A stretch of 64,000 bases of DNA from Gracilariopsis chorda (Eukaryota > Rhodophyta > Florideophyceae > Gracilariales > Gracilariaceae): contig NBIV01000082.1 of NCBI GenBank assembly GCA_003194525.1, positions 1 to 64,000 of the forward strand, in the 5' to 3' direction. Shown piece by piece: positions 39,657 through 49,505 of the stretch (its first letter is position 1; every line of letters begins with the position of its first letter). The notes under the pieces are model-generated. The model saw only the letters and a program-made list of their open reading frames with translations, was not told the DNA's origin and ran no database searches. Both the position numbers and the translations under genes were made by a program.

Positions 39657-41012
39657 ATGACAGATACGAGCACCTTCATCAACCAAGGCGTTCAGCACGC
39701 CGAAAAGGCCATTCAGTACGACAAGCTCGCCTGCAAAAGCAGCAACCCAGAGCTATATGAGAACGCAAAGAACAGCTATGTTCGCGCCATCGAGTACTAC
39801 TACACCGCCCTCAAGTACGAACAAAACAACCACACCCAGAGAACCCTCCGCGACAAAATCGAAGCTTACATGAGTCGCGCCGAAACCATGAAGGAGTGGC
39901 TCACCAAGTATCAAGCTCAACAGAAAGACGCTGCAGAGAATCCACAAATCGACCCCAATGCTTCCGAGGGCGGCGGTACCGCCACCCCCTCTAAAAAGAA
40001 GGGTGAGAAGGAAGATGATAACGCTGACGAGCGACTAAGGAAACGTTTAGGCACCGCGGTGCTCACGGAAAAACCAAACGTCAAGTGGGACGACGTTGCC
40101 GGTTTAGAAGGTGCTAAGGAAGCACTCAGAGAGGCTGTGATCTTGCCGCAACTGTTCCCACAGATGTTTACGGGAAAGCGACGCCCCTGGAAGGGCATTC
40201 TATTGTACGGCCCACCCGGTACGGGGAAGAGTTATCTCGCAAAGGCTGTTGCCACTGAGGCTGATGCCACCTTCTTTTCCGTTTCGTCAAGTGATCTGGT
40301 GTCCAAGTGGCAGGGAGAGAGTGAAAAACTCGTCAGGGAACTCTTCTCAATGGCCAGACAGGCGGGCAAGGCGATTATCTTTATCGATGAGATTGACGCC
40401 CTGGTCTCGTCTAGAAATGATAATGAATCGGAGAGTTCGCGTCGCATAAAGACTGAATTCTTGGTCCAGATGGATGGTGTTGGTCATTCAGCCGATAATG
40501 TTTTATTGCTTGCAGCTACCAATATTCCTTGGGCGCTTGACGAGGCTATGCTTCGACGTATGGAACGTCGTATTTATATCCCCTTACCGGATCCTCGCGC
40601 ACGTGCAACCATGTTCCAGTTGCACCTGGGTTCCACCCCGCATGACCTTGAACATGACGATTTTCTGCAACTGGCTGATAAGAGTGATGGTTATTCTGGC
40701 TCTGATATTGCCATTCTCTGTCGCGACGCTATAATGCAGCCCGTGCGCACGTTGCAGAACGCCTGTTTCTTTAAGGAAATTACTGTTGAAGAGAACGGAC
40801 AAAACAAAAAAAAACTGGCGCCCTGCTCACAAGGAGATCCGGATGCTAAGGAAATGAATCTAATGAGTATTGATGCTGAAAAGCTTTTGGTGCCATCTGT
40901 AAGTCGGTATGACTTTGACAGGGCGCTTTCTAGCACTAAACCGTCTGTCGGTAAGGAGAACATTGCAAAGCATACCAAGTTCACCCACGAAAAGGGCCAA
41001 AGCGGTGTTTGA
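39657..41012 (+). CDS. VPS4: VPS4, AAA-ATPase of the ESCRT pathway
   Basis: 451 residues, standard for VPS4. The N-terminal MIT domain (1-80: AEKAIQYDKL, YVRAIEYYYTALKYEQN) binds ESCRT-III tails. The AAA core starts VKWDDVAGLEGAKEALREAV. It has Walker A GPPGTGKS (185-192), Walker B IIFIDEIDA (240-248), sensor-1 LLLAATNIPW and arginine fingers in MLRRMERRIYIPLP. A beta-domain insertion and the C-terminal helix (RYDFDRALSSTKPSV) complete it. VPS4 disassembles ESCRT-III filaments at endosomes and in cytokinesis. Start: an upstream Met at 39420 would translate a CT-rich leader and a 13-bp tandem repeat (39515-39555), so the Met before TDTSTFINQG is preferred. Confidence 0.95.
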   Translation: MTDTSTFINQGVQHAEKAIQYDKLACKSSNPELYENAKNSYVRAIEYYYTALKYEQNNHTQRTLRDKIEAYMSRAETMKEWLTKYQAQQKDAAENPQIDPNASEGGGTATPSKKKGEKEDDNADERLRKRLGTAVLTEKPNVKWDDVAGLEGAKEALREAVILPQLFPQMFTGKRRPWKGILLYGPPGTGKSYLAKAVATEADATFFSVSSSDLVSKWQGESEKLVRELFSMARQAGKAIIFIDEIDALVSSRNDNESESSRRIKTEFLVQMDGVGHSADNVLLLAATNIPWALDEAMLRRMERRIYIPLPDPRARATMFQLHLGSTPHDLEHDDFLQLADKSDGYSGSDIAILCRDAIMQPVRTLQNACFFKEITVEENGQNKKKLAPCSQGDPDAKEMNLMSIDAEKLLVPSVSRYDFDRALSSTKPSVGKENIAKHTKFTHEKGQSGV

Positions 41013-41829
41013 TGTGTTTCATGCTCGTCGTTCATATAACTTGTTCATCATATTTCTCAACCAATATAAGTTAGTAACAAAGATCTACCGATGTTTTTTC
41101 AAGCCTCCTGTTTCGAACTGTGTGACCAATGACATGGGCGGAATGTGAGCTTTTTTGGTATAGGAGCGTGCGTTCTTGTGTGTTGTGTCGATCAAGTACT
41201 GCGATTTCTCAATAGTGTACAGACGTGTTAGAGAGTGTACTCAAATTGCTGTCCAAGCCCACGTGCCATCTCTCTTTACTGCATGATGGACAAATGTGCT
41301 TGGGTGCATGAGCTGTAGGCCAAGCCAAATCTGTGCGATAGCGTCGTTCTTAATCTGTGTGACATGCATTGCCCCACCTCGAGCTAGCAATGAATGTAAA
41401 GATGATACAGCTTTCTCAAATAGAGATGTGTGGAACGATGTTGCCCTTTGAAGCGTTTCTCACAGTGTGTGTGTGTGTGTATGTTTACGGGCACGTGCCT
41501 CTAATTCCGAGGCAGCGGTATTAAGTTTCTAGAAGTAGAAAGTTAGTCATATGTTCGACGGGTAATTCCCCTAATAGACCCAATCGCATCTCCATTTGGC
41601 TTCCTCATCCGGCGTAACTGCATGTGCCCTTTCTCACAGTGTGCTTTGCAAGTCAACAAACCTATGCGTGTGATTCCTATTTTCGGTGCTGAAGTCATTG
41701 TCCCATTGTCAGCTACAAAATGCGTTTTGGCTGCTTGGTCTCGGGACTTGTGCACTTGGTTCAGACAGGGATATGAAGGGAAGCAGTTCGTTTGTTATCA
41801 TTTGTCTACGTCATGATACGTCGCGTGCT
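41013..41829. other. Intergenic with TG run and dispersed repeat
   Basis: No gene. A TG dinucleotide run (41465-41480) leads into ATGTTTACGGGC at 41481, related to 24215. Confidence 0.5.
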
Positions 41830-42650
41830 ACAGCGAAGGGTACCTTGTGATTGACAAAGCGATGTCATTGATCCGGCTGGAGTCGAAGTATTTTCTTTTA
41901 CAACAGAGGTCATCGCTGCAAAACACGCCCTGAAGAAGGTTTTGAATAGATGCGAACAGAGGTGGAAAGAGAGAATCAGACTACTAACAGACTCAAAGAG
42001 CATGGTTGACGGCTTACGAAAATCTCTCCGGACGCAACCCTCTTCGCTGCAAAGCGTATCACAAATCCTGAGTGTTATCAGCGAAAGGAAAGACTGTTCC
42101 ATCGATATCGTTTGGATACCCGGTCTTTGCGGTCTTCCGCAAAATGAACGGGTGGATACCCTTGCAAAGCAAGGCTTAAGCACTTCCTTGAAAGATCAAG
42201 TCAAAGTCCCGATCTACTTTGAGGACGCTAAAACACGAATCATGGCGGCTTCGAGAGCCAAACCCTTCATCAGTGATGCCCAGAACAAGTACAGGACATC
42301 ATATCGTTTCGAAAAGCAGAAGTTACGCTGTCGCAAATCTACGTAGGGCACACCCCGAAGCTTCATCCGGTTGCTATCTACACAGAAAGAAAGCCGTCAC
42401 AGTGCGAATGCAACACACACGCAACCAATGATGTGGAACATTTTGTGCTGCGTTGCGCCAATCGGACGGAATCTAGAAGACGCGAGCTCCCTGCTCCTGC
42501 AGAAAGAAGAGGTAAGACTTTAGCGGAGATAGTCCGCCAGTGGCCACAAAAGTTGTTAGCTTTGTTGAGGAGAGAGAGGTTTTTCACATGAGAAACCACT
42601 ATCAGCGTGCCGTAATCAGGCATAGTGAACCCACAATAAAGAAGAAGAAG
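41830..42650 (+). mobile_element. 5'-truncated non-LTR retrotransposon, copy A
   Basis: The end of a LINE-type element. Its frame carries an RNase H region (FSFTTEVIAAKHALKK, LLTDSKSMVDGL, then IVWIPGLCGLPQNERVDTLA). A Cys/His-bearing tail follows in shifted frames (QIYVGHTPKLHPVA, CECNTHATNDVEHFVLRC). It ends in AATAAA followed by GAA repeats (42636-42650), the typical simple-repeat 3' end of target-primed elements. The reverse transcriptase part is missing. About 90% similar, by eye, to copy B. Confidence 0.75.
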
Positions 42651-42988
42651 ATGTGTCATTGACCCAACCGTATTCAAAGCTCTGGAAATTGCGCCATATA
42701 ACATCCACACCTTCTGCTGTAACTTCACTTCAGTGAGATGTTGAAGTTAAAGCTGTTCCATTCACATGTAATCGAAAGACTTTCTGGTTCTCTCAGTGGA
42801 CTTTCGTCTATGAACCTGTACGATGATCATGGACGCAGAACGTTTCACATTCTATCAAACTGAACACACATGATATCTATCGTGGTTAACTCACGGGATG
42901 CTGCTTTACAACCTTGCTTATTTGATGCAAAGCAGAGCTGTATCTGAGTAATCACATCCGTCCTTGGCCTCCGTTGGAGATCCGTCTG

Positions 42989-43088
42989 CCACAGAAGTTC
43001 TTGTCCTTCATGAAAAGAGAAAGCTTTTACTGAAAGCTCTCCTTCAGCTTGGTAATAGAAAGCTGTTGACCACAATAAAGAAGAAGAA
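42989..43088 (+). mobile_element. Tiny 3' fragment insertion with 12-bp target duplication
   Basis: A 100-bp piece ending cacaataaagaagaagaa is flanked by perfect copies of GAGATCCGTCTG at 42977-42988 and 43089-43100. This is a complete, very short target-primed insertion, a SINE or a strongly truncated LINE. The interrupted host sequence reads on in one minus frame if the insertion is removed, but I do not recognise it. Confidence 0.8.
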
Positions 43089-43360
43089 GAGATCCGTCTG
43101 TTTTCCCATTTCGATCCGTCCCGGTGAAAAGGGGTCGGAGTAGGGCACACCACGTGAATCATAGAATGGTCCTGCTTGTTTCAATATGCCGATATCGAAA
43201 ATGGCTTCTTGTTTGCCGTAACTCCAGGGCATTCTCTATTCCAAAGAAAACTTAGGAAGGGCCATTGACCTAGAAAACTGCAATCTGCCTACGTGTAGTT
43301 GCGAAGAGGAAAGCTTTACAGCTCACAACCAAAGCGAATAGCAGCTCTAAATAAACGAGA

Positions 43361-44688
43361 ATGAGGTCCTTCCTTCACAACGGCAGTGACTCTCTCATAT
43401 GCGAGATTAGTAGCACACACCCCATTCATATCATCTGGATACCGGCGCATATTGGAATCCATCGCAACGAGCGACTGGATAATTTGGCAAAGTCGGGCTT
43501 GGAGCTGCCAGTGACATCTCAGGTAGCAGTGGCAATAGACTTCTTCTTCTTCTTTATTGTGGGTTCACTATGCCTGATTTCGGCATGCTGATAATGCTTT
43601 CTCATGTGAAAAACCTCTCTCTCCTCAACAAAGCTAACAACTTTTGTGGCCACTGGCGGACTATCTCCGCTAAAGTCTTACCTCTTCTTTCTGCAGGAGC
43701 AGGGAGCTCGCGTCTTCTAGATTCCGTCCGATTGGCGCAACGCAGCACAAAATGTTCCACATCATTGGTTGCGTGTGTGTTGCATTCGCACTGTGACGGC
43801 TTTCTTTCTGTGTAGATAGCAACCGGATGAAGCTTCGGGGTGTGCCCTACGTAGATTTGCGACAGCGTAACTTCTGCTTTTCGAAACGATATGATGTCCT
43901 GTACTTGTTCTGGGGCATCACTGATGAAGGGTTTGGCTCTCGAAGCCGCCATGATTCGTGTTTTAGCGTCCTCAAAGTAGATCGGGACTTTGACTTGATC
44001 TTTCAAGGAAGTGCTTAAGCCCTGCTTTGCAAGGGTATCCAAACGACATCGATGGAACAGTCTTCCCTTTCGCTGATAAAACTTAGGATTTGTGATACGC
44101 TTTGCATAGAAGAGGGTTGTGTCCGGGGGCACATGCAACTCGCCTACACGCGGTGTGCCAGACTTCTCTACGATCTTGTCGCAGAGAAGCGAAATGAGTT
44201 CACGATTTGGTCTCCAAAGGAGGCTAACAACTTCACGACCACTAAAAAGTAGACTTCTTGGATGCGAAAGCACGGATACAGAAGACTGCACATGCTCATG
44301 ACCCTCTAAGAGAATTGCCTGAGTTCAAAAAGTGCGACGCGGAAGCAAGAACAGCGGAAGTGTTACTGGCACAAGTCTTCACGGGGCACGTGTCAAAACT
44401 ACATCCGGTAGCAACCTTCCTGGAGAAAAAACGCTGCTTGTGCGACTGTCCATGCAGGGCCAAGAAGACTGTTGATCACTAAGTGCTCCGGTGCTAGTTG
44501 ACTAAACATTCTATGAGAGAACATTTACCAAGTATGCGCGAGCGAAGGGGAAAGTCAGTCAATGATAATATTAGACAGTGGCCGCAGAATTTCCTTGGTT
44601 TCCTGCGGAGAGAAAACTATCTTTAATAAGATATGTTTTACCCTTATGTTGTAGTTAGACAACAAGGACCCACAGTAAAGAAGAAGAA
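43361..44688 (+). mobile_element. Non-LTR retrotransposon fragment, copy C, split by copy B
   Basis: Left part: RNase H end, IIWIPAHIGIHRNERLDNLA, up to AVAID. The right part resumes at FLDAKARIQK (44254) and continues VLLAQVFTGHVSKLHPVATF and CLCDCPCRAKKTVDH. The 3' end has cacagtaaagaagaagaa (44670-44688). Removing copy B plus one target repeat restores the frame across the junction. It is a diverged relative of copies A and B. Confidence 0.75.
43546..44249 (-). mobile_element. Non-LTR retrotransposon, copy B, nested in copy C
   Basis: A minus-strand 5'-truncated insertion, flanked by a 10-bp duplication TAGACTTCTT (43536-43545 and 44250-44259). Its 3' end gives CACAATAAA plus GAA repeats on the minus strand. 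The frame ends in CECNTHATNDVEHFVLRCAN, then WPQKLLALLRRERFF. Compared with copy A it lacks 40 bp between two TGGATACCC repeats, removing the RNase H WIPG motif. Confidence 0.85.
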
Positions 44689-46562
44689 TGGCAGTCAATC
44701 AAAGCCATCAACATCATCAACGTGGGAATTGGAGATGGGCGAAAGACAAGACACTTATTGATGCGCAGATTGGCTTCGAATCCATTCCGATAGGCATATC
44801 CCGCAGTACGATAGAGTTGATCTGTAAATCAATGGAACACTTGCCTTAACGAACGTTATTCTTTTCATGGCGTCATAGCCGAGTAGATGGAAGGTATTCG
44901 AATTGTAGCAAATGCTGTATCAGGAAGATCGCTTGTTCTGTTCTTTGGCTCATATCTCTGGAAATTGCCCAAGAGTGATGAGATAATCTGTCTCAAGGCA
45001 GTAACAAGCTCTTCAAAAAGATGATGATCTTTTTATACGTGGTACTGACCTAAAGAAGGACCCCAGTGTGACGCTGCAACTGTACTCTGACTCACTCGGC
45101 GTGATTAGAAGCTTCCGTATGAGTACGAGCCTTTTAATAAGAATGAATCGAGAACTGGGAACAGATTTCAGTGTTTAAGCAATACACGTTATAGGCCCGG
45201 TAGATGCATGCGTCAGATGCTTTTTGATTTCCACAGAGCAGATACTTCACACAGCAGCGAAACTTGAGTGAGACCTCAAAGATATGAGCTTAGGTTTGAA
45301 GCACATGATGCTGTTCTTGCTGTCTATTCCCGAAAATATACCACAGCGTACTTTAGTACGTTGAAGTCGGCGGGCTTTTTGGCGCTGCACGAGTACTTTG
45401 CCTGGAAAAAGTGGTTTCTTGATACCGTAGTTAGTACAGTTTGAGAGCGCTGGCAATGACCAACTACGCACGGAATCGGGATGAGATCGCACTGAACCGC
45501 AACTATGCCAGAATAGAATAATAATTGGTTCTGACTTGAATACGTCGTTGTAGCGCACGCAGCTTTCGCTGTCGTATTAGTGGTTAAATCTGGAGGCGTT
45601 AGAACGCTCTCAGCCGAAACAGTAACCGCGGCGACCATCGTTGTCTAGCGTTGACTTCCATCACTCTTTTGACGTGGCCATGCGACATTGTTGACGAGCC
45701 TATCGATGGGCCTACTGCAAAACCCATAAAACACGCCGCACCATGGACACGAATCGCTGTAGCATGGCGTCCAAACGTGGTCTTACACAGCACAGGCGGC
45801 GATTGTTCGGTACTTGATAATGTTCAAGCGTGATGGATTGATGTGCCGAACTGCGCTTTCTGATGGACGCGCAGCTCAGGAGCGTCTGAAATACCTCTGG
45901 CCGTTGCACGCACGTACTGACTGGTTTCCCTAATTGAACATAAGTGATTGCACGGGAGTGGAGCGTCGTACCTGTGGCGACACCGGGGGCCATATTCACT
46001 CGCTTCGACCTATGATGCAGCCGTGATTGAGGACATGGGCCAGATATGCATCGGCGCAAGACGCGTTACAGTTGCGGGTCATCATGGTTGCGGATCATCG
46101 CGCGACGGCGACGACGGAAAGGTTGTAGGGATAGCGTTTGCGTTGTCCGGGATAGCATTAGCTTAAATAGCTTTAACTGGCGGAGGGGACGCGGCAAGAG
46201 GCGGAAGTGGCGCACGGAGCGTAGCAGCGTGCGGTGGTGAGCGCGGCTTAAGCTCACGGCGGACGGACCGTGCAAATGCACCGTGCCCTTGCCCTTGTAT
46301 CACAATCAACCTCCGCTGCGATGCCAAATCGCACTTTCTGCTTTTTCACCTGCTCGCTCTTTTCGCCTCCACCTAGATATCAACCTTTGGTATACTTATA
46401 GAAGGGCAGAAGGCTGCCAACTCCCATCCTTCATCAATCGCCGCCTGCCGTCTCTGTCTTGCGTTGCCCTCCCTCAGCTGCCCTCAAACACCACCCCCCC
46501 TCTCCCTTCTCTTCCCCTCTTAGCCCAACCCAACCCCAACCCCTACCGTATCTCCCCTCCTA
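44689..46562. other. Intergenic, possible further retroelement relic
   Basis: No gene recognised. Near 45090-45130 a plus frame reads LYSDSLGVIRSF, reminiscent of the RNase H motif seen in the neighbouring elements, but too short to prove. The last 100 bp before the kinase are strongly pyrimidine-rich, as before other genes here. Confidence 0.4.
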
Positions 46563-48260
46563 ATGCAACATCCCCGCAATGAGGAGGAGCGTCGCCGTCT
46601 CCTCGAACGACTCAAGGAAGAGTTCTTCCTGCCCCCACTCCTAGAACACAAGTACCGTCTCGAACAGGTAATCGGCCAAGGAAGCTACGGCATTGTCTGC
46701 TCCGCCGTCAACACAGAGACCGGAGAGAAAGTGGCAGTCAAACGCATCATGCGCGTCTTCGAGGAAGCTCCTGAAGCCACCCGTACCTTGCGCGAGCTCA
46801 AGTTTCTGCGCCTGCTAAAGAACCATGAGAACATCATCTCCATCAAAGACGTTCTCCTCCCTTCTAACCGCGACCGTTTCGACGATGTCTTCGTCGTCCT
46901 GGAGTTCATGCCCACCGACCTCATGCGCGTTCTTCGCTCACCAATAGAGCTTTCTCCACCCCACATCCGCTGGCTCATCTTTCAGCTCATCCGCGGCATT
47001 TATTACATCCACTCCTCCCGCGTTTTCCATCGAGACCTCAAGCCGAGTAACATCCTCATCAACGCTCGATGCGATCTTCGGATAGTCGACTTTGGCCTCT
47101 CACGTGCTGCCGTCGATGCTCAGGAGCCTGACGCTGTCTTCTGGACCGACTATGTTGCAACACGATGGTATAGGGCTCCTGAACTCATAATGGCCGCCAA
47201 CACCAGCTACACCACTGCAATAGACATGTGGTCCATAGGCTGCATATTTGCCGAGATGCTCAATGATGGTCGCGCTATCTTCCCGGGTCACAACCCTGAA
47301 GATCAATTGCAGCGAATCATCGACGTATGCGGTACCCCCACTCCGGAAGCCGTAGCTGCCGTTCGTGAACCACGCGCACGCGCCCTGATAGCTCGCATGC
47401 CAAAGAAACCAAGAAAGCCACTGAGACACCTTTTCACCCGTGCTGAGCCACTGGCGGTAGACCTACTCGAGAAGATTCTTGAATTTGACCCGTCAAAGCG
47501 ACTGAGCGCTGAGGAAGCACTCCGACACCCCTACCTGCAAGTAGACACAGTTACAAGAGGTAATCCAATTGATATGGAGGAGTTTGCTTTCGAGCGAAGG
47601 AATCATACCATCCAAGAGTTGCGCGCGCTTTTCTTGGAAGAGATCCTCAAGTATCATCCGGAACACCGCGATCTGTATTTGCAACCGAAACCCGAAGCAC
47701 GGCTGCAATACGCACCGGTTGACCAACCTACTCGCTTCAAAGAAGCAATGATGGCCAATCAAAATGGTACGGACCCGCCACGGCCATGGGAGTCCATGCC
47801 CAACCAGAGATTGACATCCTACTATCGTGAAGCAAGGACCACTGCCAGACCGCATCCAACTGAACAGAATGACACTGGTCGCATTATACAAGGTGGGCGC
47901 GAAGGGAGCGTTGCAGTGACCGCTACTTCTCTAGGAGTGCAAACAGTCGTTTCACCACCCGACGAACGTTCCCATCAAACTGTAACAGCGCACGCAGGTG
48001 TACGCCCGATGGGAGAGCCTTCCGTTGAAGCGCGGAACACTGATCTTTCCAGACAAGATGCTTTAAACGACGACGACGAACAGCAGCTCATGCAGTACAC
48101 ACAGCTTGGCAAGTTCTCCAGTGTCGACAGTGCAACATCAACGTTCAATCAAGCTGCCGCCCAGTTGGGAGCCCCCGTTGTTAGACGGGTTAGTGAGACT
48201 ATGGACAGTATGAATGACGCTGAGATAATGGTGGATGCTGCTGGAAACGAAGTCGGTTGA
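46563..48260 (+). CDS. MAP kinase with TDY activation motif
   Basis: 565 residues. The kinase core spans about 31-325: glycine loop IGQGSYGIVCSA, Lys-60 in VAVKRI, HRDLKPSN (156-163) and DFG (176-178). The activation loop WTDYVATRWYRAPE carries Thr-195-Asp-Tyr-197, the TDY form known from plant group D MAP kinases instead of TEY. The subdomain after it (DMWSIGCIFAEML) and the L16-like end (EEFAFERR) are typical. A 200-residue, Gln/Ser/Thr-rich C-terminal tail follows, also a feature of TDY kinases. Targets are unknown. The nearby MKP1-like phosphatase is a natural candidate antagonist, by inference only. Confidence 0.93.
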   Translation: MQHPRNEEERRRLLERLKEEFFLPPLLEHKYRLEQVIGQGSYGIVCSAVNTETGEKVAVKRIMRVFEEAPEATRTLRELKFLRLLKNHENIISIKDVLLPSNRDRFDDVFVVLEFMPTDLMRVLRSPIELSPPHIRWLIFQLIRGIYYIHSSRVFHRDLKPSNILINARCDLRIVDFGLSRAAVDAQEPDAVFWTDYVATRWYRAPELIMAANTSYTTAIDMWSIGCIFAEMLNDGRAIFPGHNPEDQLQRIIDVCGTPTPEAVAAVREPRARALIARMPKKPRKPLRHLFTRAEPLAVDLLEKILEFDPSKRLSAEEALRHPYLQVDTVTRGNPIDMEEFAFERRNHTIQELRALFLEEILKYHPEHRDLYLQPKPEARLQYAPVDQPTRFKEAMMANQNGTDPPRPWESMPNQRLTSYYREARTTARPHPTEQNDTGRIIQGGREGSVAVTATSLGVQTVVSPPDERSHQTVTAHAGVRPMGEPSVEARNTDLSRQDALNDDDEQQLMQYTQLGKFSSVDSATSTFNQAAAQLGAPVVRRVSETMDSMNDAEIMVDAAGNEVG

Positions 48261-49505
48261 GAACAATGCTGCAAACACTTAGGGCATGACTCGCTACGTA
48301 TCGTCAATTGTGACAGATGTCATTATCGGTCTAGTGAATTCATGGAACCTACGCGTGTCCTCTGCGAGATGGAGGAATTTGAACGTGAAACAACGCAACC
48401 AAACTCCCACGTCTCGCCATGAGAGTAGAAGGGTACTTATCGATACATTCGTCAGCACGAAGTGAAGTGTGAGAAAGAACGCAGCGCACGGCCAGGAGTG
48501 CATGTTTATCTATGAGCGTTGCACTTCCCTGCGTGTACAATTCTTGGAGAAACAGGTTATGTATAACTTCTCAAGATTTATTTCAGTGACTGTTGAGTTC
48601 TGGACTTTGCCCCGTGGTGTCGCTCGGGTACGACGCTGCAAGATTTCCCTGGTATAAGATATTCCTATTCTCGTTAGAGCTGCGGGCATATATGTCAAAG
48701 TATCTCTGCAAGCGTTCATATGTAACAAGTGAGTCAATAATCCAGGGCGTGCTCTGTTCAACGAAGCCCAGGTTATGACTATTGTGTTTTGTGGACGGAA
48801 ACAACAGGAAAACAGTGACCCTCCAAATCTCCCACGATATGGGTGCAGACTTGGATGGTTCTCCTTTGCGTGCTAGAAGTTACGATCGCGCATGTAACAA
48901 CGTAAGATACAGATGAACACCTGGTACCTTCGTGGCCATGTTTCACTAAAAATACAATGTAACACTCTACTTATCCCTAGCACACTGTATCTGCAGCTCG
49001 AAGAGTCAAAAGCGCCAACGTTGTTGTCAGCCCAACATCAGTTTTAGAATTGACACTCGAGATCCTCATGGAACGACCTGCGAGTTGTTTCGACCATATG
49101 CTCACGGCAATGAGTTGTTCATCTCTTTAAACGCTTTCCGGCGTGTCATTGCCGTAGATCTGCACTAGAGGCATCCTTTTCGACTTTCTCGGCGTATTGC
49201 ATAGAGTTAAGCGCTTGCGGTGCCAACAAGAGGGATTGTGCGCTTGCCTCTCTGTGCTTCGAAGCACATACGGATAGAGAGCAAGTGCGAATTCGGAACA
49301 ACTGTCTAGTGACGCGGCACTCGATGAAAACATATCACAAAATGCATGCAAGCGGTGTCGCTCTCTTCATTGCTTCTTTCTGCAGACATTGGGCGAGCGC
49401 ATTCCTGATGTTACAGTAAACGATAACCGAACAAATGGACAGAAGACTGTCAACCCACAGTTTCGTGCATGAGAATGCCAAGTTCAGGGACAAGTCAGTG
49501 ATCCT
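48261..49505. other. 3'-3' intergenic region, no gene recognised
   Basis: 1.2 kb between the converging kinase and DMAP1 genes. Only short frames without domains. Confidence 0.5.
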
